NCBI RefSeq assembly: GCF_035609205.1
Contig: NZ_CP141184.1
Coordinates: forward strand, 4,595,001-4,659,000
Source: Hymenobacter sp. GOD-10R
GTDB lineage: Bacteria > Bacteroidota > Bacteroidia > Cytophagales > Hymenobacteraceae
DNA length: 64,000 bases
Direction of reading: 5' to 3'
In this document: in pieces, positions 1 through 8,674 of the stretch
How the letters are laid out: the number at the start of each line of letters is the position of its first letter
How positions within the stretch are numbered: the stretch's first letter is position 1
Program-made: the position numbers and the translations under genes
The notes under the pieces: model-generated
Database searches by the model: none
What the model was told of the DNA's origin: nothing
What the model saw: the letters and a program-made list of their open reading frames with translations, nothing else

Positions 1-200
1 TGGTGCTCCTCATTATGGGTTACTTCTGCTTTATGGCTGCCCAGCATGCCAACATCAATGAAATACGTGACACAGAGGGTTGCTTTAAGGCGCTGCAAGC
101 CATGAGTCCAGAAGCGCTCGGCGTAGTTGCGCTGGGGCTAGTCGTTTACGGACTTTACATGTTTATTCAGGCCCGCTTTCCGATTCTGCGACGAGTCTGA
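1..200 (+). CDS. DUF1206-type membrane protein, C-terminal fragment
   Basis: Only the last 65 or so residues are in the window; the reading frame is open to the left edge, so the start lies upstream. The fragment has a hydrophobic stretch, then an acidic loop, then a second membrane segment (roughly residues 40-57, rich in V, L and G) that ends in a short basic tail (ARFPILRR). The order 'EALGVVALGLVVYGLYMFIQARF' split across the membrane segment resembles the last helix of DUF1206 proteins, small multi-helix inner-membrane proteins of unknown function. Family assignment is from recall of the pattern and rests on a fragment. Confidence 0.6.
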   Translation, partial: VLLIMGYFCFMAAQHANINEIRDTEGCFKALQAMSPEALGVVALGLVVYGLYMFIQARFPILRRV

Positions 201-447
201 CCTAGGGTATGGCGTGCATAATCAGGGGAATTTCAGTTTCCCAAGCACCTCTCTTTTAAGATAGAGGCCTGTTTTTGGTCGATGAAAGGGCGATACAGTT
301 GGTTGAGCTAGGAGGTAATGGCAAGCTAGCTTTTAGAGCTCCATAGGTCTATTAACTACCTCCAGGCGCAGCCGTAAACTCTGCTAGCGTTCTACGCTTC
401 TGGCTTGCGCCAGAAAACGTCCCTCTCATTACCAAAACCAACCTCTT

Positions 448-1563
448 ATGGATACTACCACTTTCGAAGCAACCACGACGGTCGAAACCATCAAAACGCC
501 TGCTTACGGCGCCACCAACTCCATCTTCAACGGTCTGAAGCGCATGGAAATTGAGCGCCGCCTCCCCCAGGGCGACGAAGTTCATATTGATATCCTATAC
601 TGCGGGGTGTGCCACTCCGATGTGCACCAGGTGAAAAACGATTGGAAAAACACGGTGTATCCGTGCGTACCAGGCCACGAAATCGTTGGTCGGATCTCGC
701 AAATCGGTAGCGCCGTCACCAAGTTCAAGGTCGGCGACCTGGTAGGCGTGGGCTGCATGGTTGACTCGTGCGGCGAGTGCCAACCCTGTAAGCACGGCGA
801 GGAAAATTACTGCCAAGGCCCGGTGAGTTGGACGGCCACGTACAACGGCCCGATGAAGCCCGACGGCAGCGGCGCCAACACCTTCGGTGGCTACTCCACC
901 AACATCACCGTGAAAGAGTCGTTTGTGTTGCGCATTCCGGAAGGTCTCGACATCACAGCGGCCGCGCCTATCTTGTGCGCGGGTGTCACGACCTATTCAC
1001 CGATGAAGCACTGGAATGTGAAAGCCGGTGACCAGGTAGGTATCGTGGGCCTCGGCGGCCTAGGTCACATGGCCGTGAAGATAGCCAAAGCGTTAGGCGC
1101 TAACGTAACTGTGCTTACAACTTCCAAGGATAAAGTAGCCGATGCTGAAGCATTCGGCGCCCACGAAGTCATCATCTCGACTGACTCTGCGGCGATGAAG
1201 CAGCACGAAGCCACGTTCGATTTTATCCTCAACACCATCCCCGACGCGTACGACATCTCCGATTACGTGTCGCTGCTCAACCTCGACGGCACCATCGTGG
1301 CCGTTGGCTTGCTAGGCGAATACAAGAAGCCGCTCAACAACATGGATATGGCCATGTACCGCCGCACGGTGGCGGGCTCCATCATCGGGAGCATCGCCGA
1401 AACCCAAGAGGTACTAGATTTCTGCGCCGAGCACAACATCTTGCCCGAGGTACAAATGATCAAGATGCAGGACATCAACAAAGCGTTCGACGACCTGCTT
1501 GATAAGGAAGTGCGCTACCGCCACGTCATCGATATGCAGTCATTGAAGGAGGAAGAAGCATAA
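448..1563 (+). CDS. Zinc-dependent NAD(P) alcohol dehydrogenase (YahK/cinnamyl-alcohol-dehydrogenase-like)
   Basis: This is a 371-residue medium-chain zinc alcohol dehydrogenase, predicted to interconvert aldehydes and alcohols with NADPH or NADH in the cytoplasm. Catalytic-zinc ligands are visible as GVCHSD (C55) and PGHE (H77, E78). The structural-zinc lobe has C108, C111, C114 and C122. The Rossmann motif GLGGLGHMAVKIAKALGA lies near residue 200. Length and motif order match the CAD/YahK branch, whose members favour broad aldehyde reduction; the true substrate cannot be read from sequence. A strong hairpin terminator follows the stop by 17 nt, and no gene is close upstream on this strand, so it is probably transcribed alone. 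Confidence 0.93.
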   Translation: MDTTTFEATTTVETIKTPAYGATNSIFNGLKRMEIERRLPQGDEVHIDILYCGVCHSDVHQVKNDWKNTVYPCVPGHEIVGRISQIGSAVTKFKVGDLVGVGCMVDSCGECQPCKHGEENYCQGPVSWTATYNGPMKPDGSGANTFGGYSTNITVKESFVLRIPEGLDITAAAPILCAGVTTYSPMKHWNVKAGDQVGIVGLGGLGHMAVKIAKALGANVTVLTTSKDKVADAEAFGAHEVIISTDSAAMKQHEATFDFILNTIPDAYDISDYVSLLNLDGTIVAVGLLGEYKKPLNNMDMAMYRRTVAGSIIGSIAETQEVLDFCAEHNILPEVQMIKMQDINKAFDDLLDKEVRYRHVIDMQSLKEEEA

Positions 1564-1579
1564 GCACCTAGCTCCTTTG

Positions 1580-1629
1580 CAAAACGGCCTTGCAATAGTT
1601 CACGTGAGAACCGCTGCAAGGCCGTTTTG
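1580..1629. terminator. Bidirectional hairpin terminator between convergent genes
   Basis: A perfect 15-bp stem (CAAAACGGCCTTGCA at 1580-1594 pairing with 1615-1629) closes a 20-nt loop. The A-tract on one side and the T-tract on the other allow it to serve both the alcohol dehydrogenase gene on the left and the minus-strand SPW-like gene on the right. Confidence 0.85.
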
Positions 1630-1658
1630 TGTACAGGGCTTCGAAGAAGCCCAGCAAG

Positions 1659-2030
1659 TTAGTCTCGGTATTTCGGCATTTCCTCCGGTTGCGAGAGCAA
1701 GCCGGCGGTCAATTCTACTGCTCCAATCGCTAAGAAGGCGTTGCGGGCGGCTTTATTTTTAGAGAAACCTAGCAGCCAAGGGGCACTAGCCGCTAGCACA
1801 CCGGCAGCTATGTCCAGAATAAGGTGCGTTTTGAAGGGTATCTTCTTGAACACGCCCCATTCGGCTCGGGTAAATAAGCCAACGGTCAGGACGTTACCGG
1901 CCAGCACGCGCGTCATCGTAACGGCGCTCTTTTCGTCTTCGAAGCCAGCTAGCTTTGGTAAAGCAAGAACCATGGGTATGTAACTCAAATCGGCAACGCC
2001 GTGCATTTGACGCGAAATAGGCTTTTCCAT
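1659..2030 (-). CDS. SPW-repeat-like small membrane protein
   Basis: The product has 123 residues with about three to four hydrophobic segments and two glycine/alanine-rich helices. Near residues 83-90 there is an APWLLGFS motif, which resembles the SPW signature of SPW-repeat membrane proteins; the preceding PFKTHLILDIAAGV also fits that family, in which the conserved helix pair is repeated. The first half (residues 12-55) looks like a divergent partner. No biochemical role is known for the family. It converges on the alcohol dehydrogenase and shares the terminator between them. The start at 2030 gives a plausible short soluble N-terminus (MEKPISRQMHG). Confidence 0.7.
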   Translation of the reverse strand: MEKPISRQMHGVADLSYIPMVLALPKLAGFEDEKSAVTMTRVLAGNVLTVGLFTRAEWGVFKKIPFKTHLILDIAAGVLAASAPWLLGFSKNKAARNAFLAIGAVELTAGLLSQPEEMPKYRD

Positions 2031-2259
2031 ACTACAAGAAAGTGGGATGATGAATACAAGCAGTACGTCAAGCTTTTTGGAAAAGGTATTGTCGAGTTGG
2101 CAACAACTTTATGACCTTCCAGCTATCAGCACCTTCCACAAGCGCTCCTTAACAGTTCGAACAGACTAGTCGCTTTGCTTGGAATATTCAAGTATTCATG
2201 TGCCGCTCACTTAACGAGCGGTAGGTTTGGACCATCGTTCAACCACTTGTTTTTTCGTC

Positions 2260-2469
2260 ATGAAAAAGTACCTAGTTCCGGTTGTCGCTCTGGCTTTGGT
2301 TACGGTTCCTGCGTGGGCCGGTCCCAGCCACCCCGTCACTGCAAAGCTTATTCCCGCTTATTCCATCCTGCTACCCGGCGTAGAAATCGATGGCATCAGC
2401 CCCACAAAACATCTGCCGCGCACAGCGCATCCGCGGCCCGTACATCGTACCAAATCGGTGAAGCATTAA
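2260..2469 (+). CDS. Small secreted protein of unknown function
   Basis: From the ATG at 2260 the product has 69 residues. It opens with a good Sec signal peptide (MKKYLVPVVALALVTVPAWA, cleavage likely after AWA). The mature part is about 49 residues, rich in proline, histidine and basic residues, with no recognisable domain. The frame is open further upstream to an ATG at 2227, but those 11 residues would spoil the signal peptide, so 2260 is preferred. No homologue is recognised. It is short enough to be doubtful, but the signal peptide is convincing. Confidence 0.5.
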   Translation: MKKYLVPVVALALVTVPAWAGPSHPVTAKLIPAYSILLPGVEIDGISPTKHLPRTAHPRPVHRTKSVKH

Positions 2470-2573
2470 GCAGAACATGCTGCAACAAACGCCTAGTTCT
2501 TGAGGCGTAAGCATACCCAAGCTTAGGCGTCTCTCACACGCAGGCGTCTACTCACTTGCTTGTCTTAGGGCAT

Positions 2574-2610
2574 AAAAAAACCACCGAAGCTTAATGCATT
2601 CGGTGGTTTT
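2574..2610. terminator. Hairpin terminator for the carbonic anhydrase gene
   Basis: An A-tract runs into the stem AAACCACCGAA, and the opposite arm TTCGGTGGTTTT ends at 2610, with a 10-nt loop between. Read on the minus strand the stem ends in a run of T, 48 nt after the carbonic anhydrase stop. It can also work in the plus direction for the small secreted protein. Confidence 0.8.
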
Positions 2611-2657
2611 AACACGCCAGCCCTTTCCCCTCAGTCTAGGCCAGCGTGGTACTGGTG

Positions 2658-3386
2658 TTAGCTCACGCGCTGCATGGAGCTATCAGCTTCTTGTTCTTCG
2701 ACATGCAGGGTGTTTGCCTGTTCTTCTATTGGCACCACTGGCAAGGCTAGCTCATCGCTCGAAGGCTTCGCGCTTGTTGCGTAAATGTGTGCGTACTCGT
2801 GAAGGTCATCTTCCACGCGCAAGTCTTTCAGCAGGCCATCACGCACGTCGTACACCAGGCCATGCAAGCGCGGCGGGTTGTCTCCTTTGCGTGCGTTCTG
2901 GATGATGTTGGTTTTCGACAAGTTGCGTACCTGCTCGATTACGTTCAGTTCCACGAGGCGTCGCAGACGCGTCTCCTCGTCATTGATGCGCAAGTATTCT
3001 TTTTCGTGCAGCCGAATAACGTCCCGAATGTTGGTCAGCCAGTTATCAATCAAGCCATATTGCTTATCGGCAGCAGCAGCAGCCACACCGCCACAACCAT
3101 AGTGACCTACCACCATAATATCTTGCACACCAAGCACCTCCACAGCGTATTGCAACACGCTCAGCAGGTTCATATCGGAGTGCACCACTAGGTTCGCAAT
3201 ATTGCGGTGCACGAACATCTCCCCTGGGCCAGTGCCTGTGATATTGCTCGCGGGCACTCGTGAATCGGAGCAGCCAATGAATAAATACCGCGGCTTCTGG
3301 CCCTTCGCTAGTCGGTTGAAGTAGTCAGCATCATTCGCTAACTTTTCTTTGACCCATTTGCGGTTGTTTTCCAGAATCTCTTGCAT
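2658..3386 (-). CDS. Beta-class carbonic anhydrase
   Basis: The 242-residue protein catalyses reversible hydration of CO2 to bicarbonate in the cytoplasm. The beta-class zinc site is intact: C39 and D41 in GCSDSR, and H95 and C98 in GHYGCGG, with R43 forming the conserved Asp-Arg dyad. Residues 1-210 cover the family core; the last 30 or so residues are an acidic, glutamine-rich tail (EEQANTLHVEEQEADSS) without known function. The gene stands alone on the minus strand with its own terminator. Supplying bicarbonate for carboxylases is the usual role. Confidence 0.95.
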   Translation of the reverse strand: MQEILENNRKWVKEKLANDADYFNRLAKGQKPRYLFIGCSDSRVPASNITGTGPGEMFVHRNIANLVVHSDMNLLSVLQYAVEVLGVQDIMVVGHYGCGGVAAAAADKQYGLIDNWLTNIRDVIRLHEKEYLRINDEETRLRRLVELNVIEQVRNLSKTNIIQNARKGDNPPRLHGLVYDVRDGLLKDLRVEDDLHEYAHIYATSAKPSSDELALPVVPIEEQANTLHVEEQEADSSMQRVS

Positions 3387-3739
3387 CAGTGGGAATTAGA
3401 TTTGAATGTTGCTGCTAATTTCAACGTGCAAGTATTTGTTTACAAGAACGAAGCATCTTTCAAAAGCGCCTGTAACAGATGGGTGGTTGCGCCAGCGGGC
3501 GCAGACGCAGTTACACCCTAAGCAGTTTTAATCATAGCAGCAGAGCTAGCTTCGCACCGGCGATAATGGCTTGGTAAAAATGGCCTGCCAGTACGAGATG
3601 GTACAAGTCTACAACCACGCCGTTAAGACCAAATTAAAAGAGCGTTAAAAGGAAATTAAAAATTACAACTGTTTGATTATCAATAATAAATATCAGCAAA
3701 TAAGTTATAAGCTATGCTACCGTCCTGGGGCAACAAGCT
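3387..3739. other. Intergenic region without a gene
   Basis: This 353-nt gap lies between the start of the carbonic anhydrase gene and the end of the histidine kinase gene, both on the minus strand. It must hold the carbonic anhydrase promoter, but no convincing TTTG...TAnnTTTG pair was found. The part at 3630-3710 is strongly AT-rich. No coding signal or RNA gene was recognised. Confidence 0.5.
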
Positions 3740-5137
3740 TCACATAGCTGGTAATTCTAAGCGCACCTGAGTTCCCCTACCTAGCTCGCTCTCCACGGTT
3801 ATGGTGCCGCCATGCAGTTCCATGATCTTAGCTGTCAGCGGTAGCCCAATGCCATGCCCCGGCACGTTGCGCACCGTCGCGGCCCGAAAGAAAGGCACGA
3901 ATACTTGTTGGCGGTCCGCTTCGCTCATGCCTACCCCTTCATCGCGCACTTCCAAACTCACCATCCGTCCATTGGTTGCCAACACTGCCAGGATAGGTTG
4001 TTTAGAGCCCATCGAAAACTTGCAGGCATTCTCCAGAATATTGAGCACGGCCGCCAGTAGCAGCGCTTCGTTGCCGTACACGCTGAACGGAATGGCCGTC
4101 ATGTGCGCTGACGCTTCGTTGAAATCTAGGTCGATCCGGCAGGTAGGCTGGCGGCGCTGCATTTCTTCGTGGGCCTGCAACACCAGCTCGTCTAGGCGCA
4201 CCGACGTGAGCGGCACCTGCGAAGGGTCGTCCGACACTTTTGCAATCTGCAACAAGCCGTTCGTTAGATCTTTCAACAGACGCGCCGCATCTAGGGTACT
4301 CTGTAGCACGCGCCGGTACTCGCCAGGCGTGCGCTCCTGCATCAGCGCCACTTCCAGTTGCCCAATGACAGCCGTGATGGGCGTACGCAGTTCATGCGAG
4401 GCATCGCGCACGAATGTACGCTGCCCTGCAAACGCTGTTTCAAGCCGATCGAGCAAGCTGTTGAAGCGCTGGGCTAAGTGCGACACCTCGTCTTGGCCAT
4501 CGGCCTGCGACAGGCGCTGGTGCAGATCCGACGCCCGGATATTATCTACCTCCTGCACAATACGCTTCATGGGGCGCAGGGCCTGCCCGGCAAAAAACCA
4601 ACTTCCTAGCCCCACAATGAGGAAAGAGCCGAGTAGCCCAGCTAGCAAAATCTGGCGTTCCTGCCGTAGCTGCTCCCGGGTTGTAGTATCGAGCGAGGAC
4701 GCCACTACTACAAAATCGCCGCGGCGGGCATCGCGGTAGAGCAGCCCTACCGTTTGCCGGTAGTCAGGACCTAGCACCACCTCCTGCCCAGTTTGCCGCA
4801 CCGCACTAAGCAAGTCAGCGGGCACGGCCATTATCGTTTCCTGCCCTTCGCGAAATACGATTTCGTTGGCAGCATTATATACGTATACTTCTTCCTCGGG
4901 CAGGGTGCGATAAAACTGCCGCAAATAGCGTCGGTACGAGGCACGACTTTCCTCGTCGGCCCGGTTAGTTCCATCCAAGTACACGTGCGCTACAATGCGC
5001 GCCCGCGCAAACAAGATCTCGGTGAAGTACTGCCGCCAAGAGTAGTATGAAAAGAAGTAAATGACCAGCGTAAATAGCACCAGCGTGACGGCCAAAATAG
5101 CGGCAAACTGCAAGGCTAGGCGCGTGCGAATGGTCAT
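3740..5137 (-). CDS. Two-component sensor histidine kinase
   Basis: The 465-residue inner-membrane kinase has a first transmembrane helix at residues 9-30, a periplasmic sensor region of about 125 residues, and a second helix at about 163-184. A HAMP linker follows (about 185-238), then the HisKA phosphoacceptor box with H248 in DASHELRTP, and an ATPase domain with an N box near LNILENACKFS and G boxes DEGVGMS and GHGIGLPL. It should phosphorylate the response regulator encoded just upstream (gap 159 nt, same strand). The periplasmic part has no recognisable ligand domain, so the stimulus is unknown. The architecture matches CusS/ArlS-like kinases, which is a family resemblance only. Confidence 0.93.
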   Translation of the reverse strand: MTIRTRLALQFAAILAVTLVLFTLVIYFFSYYSWRQYFTEILFARARIVAHVYLDGTNRADEESRASYRRYLRQFYRTLPEEEVYVYNAANEIVFREGQETIMAVPADLLSAVRQTGQEVVLGPDYRQTVGLLYRDARRGDFVVVASSLDTTTREQLRQERQILLAGLLGSFLIVGLGSWFFAGQALRPMKRIVQEVDNIRASDLHQRLSQADGQDEVSHLAQRFNSLLDRLETAFAGQRTFVRDASHELRTPITAVIGQLEVALMQERTPGEYRRVLQSTLDAARLLKDLTNGLLQIAKVSDDPSQVPLTSVRLDELVLQAHEEMQRRQPTCRIDLDFNEASAHMTAIPFSVYGNEALLLAAVLNILENACKFSMGSKQPILAVLATNGRMVSLEVRDEGVGMSEADRQQVFVPFFRAATVRNVPGHGIGLPLTAKIMELHGGTITVESELGRGTQVRLELPAM

Positions 5138-5296
5138 AGGCTGAAGGATTGAATTAGTAGATAGTTGAATGGTCGGCTATTGCAGCTTGAGCCTACGTCG
5201 TCCTTCTCGCAAAGAAAGGACTTGTGACTTCCCCGTTCAGCTAGACATCCATGGCTTACCCCCTAGCTGCTTAATAAGCCGCCAGCTAACACACCG

Positions 5297-5974
5297 TTAT
5301 TCTTCCTTCATTACGTAGCCCATGCCCACGAGTGTATAGATGAGCTTAGGCGAAAAGTCTTTATCTACCTTTTTGCGCAGGAAGTTGATGTACACATCAA
5401 TCACGTTGGAGCCGGTATCGAAGGACGTTTCCCAGACGTGCTCCAGGATATCAACCCTGGAAATTACCCGTCCTTGGTTGCGCAGCAGGTATTCGAGCAG
5501 GGCAAACTCACGAGCCGTGAGCTGAATAGCCTGCCCCGCACGCTGCACAAGCTTGCGCGCTGGATCGAGGGTAAGATCGGCTAAGCGCAACACAGCCCCG
5601 GCCGCTGGCCCCTCCTGACGGCGCCGAGCCAGGGCCCGAATGCGCGCCAGCAACTCCTGAAACGCGAAGGGCTTAACCAAGTAATCGTCGGCACCTGCAT
5701 CGAGGCCCCGGATCTTATCATCCGTTTCGCCGAGGGCCGTGAGCATCAGAATGGGGACGGCCGGGTTTTGGGCCCGCACCTGCCGACACACTTCGAGCCC
5801 ACTGAGGCTAGGCAGCAGCGTGTCGAGGATAAGCAGATCGTAGGAGTTAGCTAGCGCCATACGTAAGCCCACCAAGCCGTCGGGCGCTAAGTCGACAGCA
5901 TACTGCTGCTCCGTCAGGCCTTGGTGCAAAAAAGCGGCTACTTTGGGTTCATCTTCAACCAGCAGGATCTTCAT
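5297..5974 (-). CDS. OmpR/PhoB-family response regulator
   Basis: The 225-residue protein has a receiver domain (residues 1-115) with acidic pocket E7/D8, phosphoacceptor D51, T79 and K101, followed by an OmpR-type winged-helix DNA-binding domain (about 128-222, ending YTLVGMGYVMKEE). It is transcribed before the histidine kinase, so the two form a cognate pair. The DNA targets cannot be predicted. Upstream lies a 200-nt gap before the next minus-strand gene, which probably contains the promoter. Confidence 0.94.
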   Translation of the reverse strand: MKILLVEDEPKVAAFLHQGLTEQQYAVDLAPDGLVGLRMALANSYDLLILDTLLPSLSGLEVCRQVRAQNPAVPILMLTALGETDDKIRGLDAGADDYLVKPFAFQELLARIRALARRRQEGPAAGAVLRLADLTLDPARKLVQRAGQAIQLTAREFALLEYLLRNQGRVISRVDILEHVWETSFDTGSNVIDVYINFLRKKVDKDFSPKLIYTLVGMGYVMKEE

Positions 5975-6184
5975 CGGGAAAGGGCGAGGATAAGGGCAAC
6001 AAACTACTTCTGTCTGTTGCGGTTGCGGGCCCCAAGATACAGGACTAAGCCGGGTCGCCTAGTACCTAGCTCCTGATAAGCTGATTCTGCTGATTTAGCG
6101 AATACGCTATGAACGCAGATTCATCTGCGCAATAATAGAAGGTAAATAACTAGCTATAAGAACTTTATAATACCTAAAAGGCTA

Positions 6185-6415
6185 CTAGATGATGTAGCCC
6201 AAACAGCTAGAAACTTGCTGTAGCAATTCATTGGGAGTAAGAAACTGATTACTCATCACTACCGTTTGACATATAGCTACAAGTGCTGCTTGCTGCCTAA
6301 CCGTGAGTTTGAGTGACGTATACCGTTCCTGCACAAACTCAGACAGCCAGCAACCAGCCTGTGCCGAGTTGCCTTTGTATAACGCTGCGCGAAGATTTAC
6401 CTCATTCTCTGACAT
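6185..6415 (-). CDS. Small protein of unknown function
   Basis: The 76-residue product is soluble, with amphipathic helices and no signal peptide. It contains two cysteines (residues 22 and 49) plus one near the end (SSCLGYII). No family is recognised. The coding pattern looks plausible and the stop is tight, but there is no conserved neighbour to support it. It could be a spurious open frame. Confidence 0.4.
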   Translation of the reverse strand: MSENEVNLRAALYKGNSAQAGCWLSEFVQERYTSLKLTVRQQAALVAICQTVVMSNQFLTPNELLQQVSSCLGYII

Positions 6416-6606
6416 GGGCTTTTATCTTAACAGGTATTTCTACAAAGTTATTATTCCTAAGTCCAATTTTCAAAGATGCTCCCTACATCCCCAGCAGTTA
6501 TTTTTTATGCACAGTTCTGGCTTGGCACTGCGTACCTAGGTACCAGAGTTTCAGGAGCTGAGGTATAGCATCTGTTTTCGTCCTCTTTCGTCCGCCTCCT
6601 TAGTAA

Positions 6607-6652
6607 CGCTAGACCCTTGGCTGGTCGCCCACCGGCCAACGGTAAGTCTAGC
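6607..6652. repeat. Intergenic hairpin with nested stems
   Basis: The outer arms CGCTAGAC (6607-6614) and GTCTAGCG (6645-6652) enclose an inner stem TTGGCTGGT / ACCGGCCAA with a 5-nt loop. It lies just upstream of the plus-strand gene at 6679, so it would sit in the leader or promoter of that gene. There is no T-run, so it is not a typical terminator. Confidence 0.5.
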
Positions 6653-6678
6653 GTGAAGCGCACCGTCCGTTCCATACA

Positions 6679-7080
6679 ATGCAGACTTTTCGCAAATTAG
6701 TTGATACCCCTTCTCTCACTGTTTCCTATGATGGTCCTAACGATTGGTTGTATATCGAATGGAAAGGAGAACATGATAAAACCTCAGTACTCGCTGGCTT
6801 CGAGGTTATTATACGATGCTTGCAAGCATGGGAATGTAGAAAGATTTTGAACGATAGTAGTCAGGTAACTAGCAGTTGGGAAACATCTGCACAGTGGCTA
6901 GGTCGTGATTGTCTTGACAGCATTGCCCAACAGGGCGTTCGTTATGTCGCCTGGATCTACTCTCCTCTCTGGTCTGACCAACACGCCATTGATGCCAGCA
7001 TGCAGTTCATCACCAATCCCATCGTGATTATGTTTGAAGAATTGGCTACTGCGTACGCATGGCTGAAGCAGAGCCGGTAG
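6679..7080 (+). CDS. Small STAS/SpoIIAA-like protein of unknown function
   Basis: The 133-residue cytoplasmic protein has the layout of the short STAS/SpoIIAA-like proteins common in Hymenobacter-type genomes. It begins with a beta hairpin containing YIEWKGEHD (about residues 26-34), continues through a helix ending before KILNDSSQV, and has a conserved tryptophan-rich middle (SSWETSAQWLGRD). It ends in a helix after PIVIMFEELATAYAWLKQ. Such proteins are usually annotated as hypothetical; a role in lipid binding or anti-sigma signalling would be guesswork. No operon partner is visible. Confidence 0.6.
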   Translation: MQTFRKLVDTPSLTVSYDGPNDWLYIEWKGEHDKTSVLAGFEVIIRCLQAWECRKILNDSSQVTSSWETSAQWLGRDCLDSIAQQGVRYVAWIYSPLWSDQHAIDASMQFITNPIVIMFEELATAYAWLKQSR

Positions 7081-7802
7081 GCACCGGTTATGCTACTTCA
7101 TGTCGGCAAGAATAGTACATCGTTTAGGTTATATAGAGTGATATTGACAGAGATCAACTAACATAATGTCGCGCGGTGGTAGGCTGTCCTAGGTGCATCA
7201 CTTTATAACCTCTCGGCCCTAGAATCGCCCCTAGGTAAAAGCCTATAAATGCAAAATGAAATAATTGGATATTTCCAACTAGGCATTTTACAAAAAGTTC
7301 CATCTTCAGCTTTTATTGCCAGCATATGTACCTAGCAGGGCGCTAAGGCGTTTTCTTGGGCTATTTGTATCTAGCTAATCACTAAGCTTATAGGACTTGA
7401 ACGCCACGCCTAGCTCCGGTTAGGCAAAAAAGCACAATTGTTTACAGCTAGTAAATCCAGCTAACTACTTCACTACGTATGTATTTGCCGCAGGTAACAG
7501 TACGTTTTCTGCTGGTATGTTCCCGAAAAGCCTCAGTCAGTGATTGAGGCTTTTTTATAGCTCCTCAAGGCATTCGGCCTTCTACTTAGGAGCAAGAACC
7601 CTCCCCTTTTCCTACGGCTTATAAAAGCGCTACCAAGAAGCTACCGCCTAGCTTTTGTGGTTTGATCTAACGTCCGACCAACCAGCTGAATAGAAAGTAG
7701 TAAAGCTATAGAAACGAGCCTCTATACTCCTTAAACACAAGGATATAACCGCGTATTGCAATTCCCTGAATAGGTTTTTAAAAATAATTTCTTGCACAAA
7801 TT
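7081..7802. other. Long intergenic region with an orphan terminator
   Basis: About 720 nt without a credible gene. The six frames hold only short, biased open frames. A clear hairpin terminator sits at 7526-7556 with no coding sequence in the 440 nt before it, so a small RNA or a long 3' untranslated region of the gene at 6679 is possible. The right-hand part is AT-rich and leads into the sugar transferase promoter. Confidence 0.5.
7526..7556 (+). terminator. Orphan rho-independent terminator
   Basis: The stem AAAAGCCTCA (7526-7535) pairs perfectly with 7545-7554 around a 9-nt loop and runs into six T residues. The nearest plus-strand stop codon is 446 nt upstream. Confidence 0.75.
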
Positions 7803-7834
7803 TTTGTTTATATAATGTGATTACACTATGTTTA
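7803..7834 (+). promoter_or_regulatory. Candidate Bacteroidota promoter of the sugar transferase gene
   Basis: TTTG at 7803-7806, a 20-nt spacer, then TATGTTTA at 7827-7834 (seven of eight positions of TAnnTTTG). Transcription would begin near 7841, just before the ATG at 7861, which is one reason to prefer that start over the ATG at 7828. Confidence 0.35.
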
Positions 7835-7860
7835 TAAAAAATATAACGTATCTGGTAAGC

Positions 7861-8511
7861 ATGGAGCACATTTTCTCTCTCCCTTCAGCCGCTCTAAAGG
7901 TAAACTCTACAGTAGCCCAACCCACTTTTCTCAAGCGGGCTTTCGACATTGCATTTGCCTCTTTGGTACTGATTTTTTTGCTCAGTTGGTTGGTGCCGCT
8001 GATTGCACTAATTATCAAAATTGATTCAAGAGGACCGGTCTTTTTTAAACAACTACGCACAGGCAAAGATGGGTTACCCTTCTACTGCCTCAAGTTCCGC
8101 AGCATGCGCATGAGCGCTGATGCTGACCACAAGCAAGCTAGCCGTGGCGACAACCGCATCACCCGTATTGGTGCCATGCTGCGCAAAACGAGCATAGACG
8201 AGCTGCCGCAGTTCATCAACGTGTTGCGAGGCGAAATGTCGGTGGTAGGGCCGCGCCCGCACATGCTCAAGCACACGGAAGATTACGCCCGCGTGATTGA
8301 CAACTTCATGGTGCGCCACGCGGTGATGCCTGGCATCACGGGCCTTGCACAAGTAGCGGGTCACCGCGGCGAAACCAAGGAGCTTATAGCCATGACTAAG
8401 CGCGTAAATGCTGACATCTTCTACATCAAAAACTGGTCGTTTCTGCTTGATCTTAAAATCATTGTGCTCACCGTTTACCAATCCGCTAAAGGCAGCGAAA
8501 ACGCCTTCTAG
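7861..8511 (+). CDS. Bacterial sugar transferase (undecaprenyl-phosphate glycosyl-1-phosphate transferase type)
   Basis: From the ATG at 7861 the protein has 216 residues. One membrane-embedded helix ([20 protein letters not shown]) precedes the catalytic domain of the monotopic phosphoglycosyl transferase family: [22 protein letters not shown], then [13 protein letters not shown] ([19 protein letters not shown]), VGPRPH and PGITGLAQV. These enzymes move a sugar 1-phosphate from a nucleotide sugar to the lipid carrier, the first step of exopolysaccharide or O-antigen synthesis. It lacks the large N-terminal membrane region of WcaJ, so it is the minimal form. An alternative start at 7828 adds 11 residues. 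No other polysaccharide gene follows; the next gene is the giant PA14/PKD protein. Confidence 0.9.
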   Translation: MEHIFSLPSAALKVNSTVAQPTFLKRAFDIAFASLVLIFLLSWLVPLIALIIKIDSRGPVFFKQLRTGKDGLPFYCLKFRSMRMSADADHKQASRGDNRITRIGAMLRKTSIDELPQFINVLRGEMSVVGPRPHMLKHTEDYARVIDNFMVRHAVMPGITGLAQVAGHRGETKELIAMTKRVNADIFYIKNWSFLLDLKIIVLTVYQSAKGSENAF

Positions 8512-8674
8512 TACCCTTTTTCTTCTGCTCTCTCCCGCTCTCAGTTGCCCTATCCTACCCTTATCTAACCCCACCAATTTTCATTTAAGCTTGCTCAGCT
8601 GCTTCGTCATGTAACATTGCTTAACAACAAGCTTTCTATCTCAAATAAGACTAAACTTTACAAACACACCCAGC

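Noticed and set aside
7648..7869. Minus-strand 73-residue open frame in the long gap
   Set aside because: No domain, no supporting context, and it overlaps the sugar transferase promoter and start.
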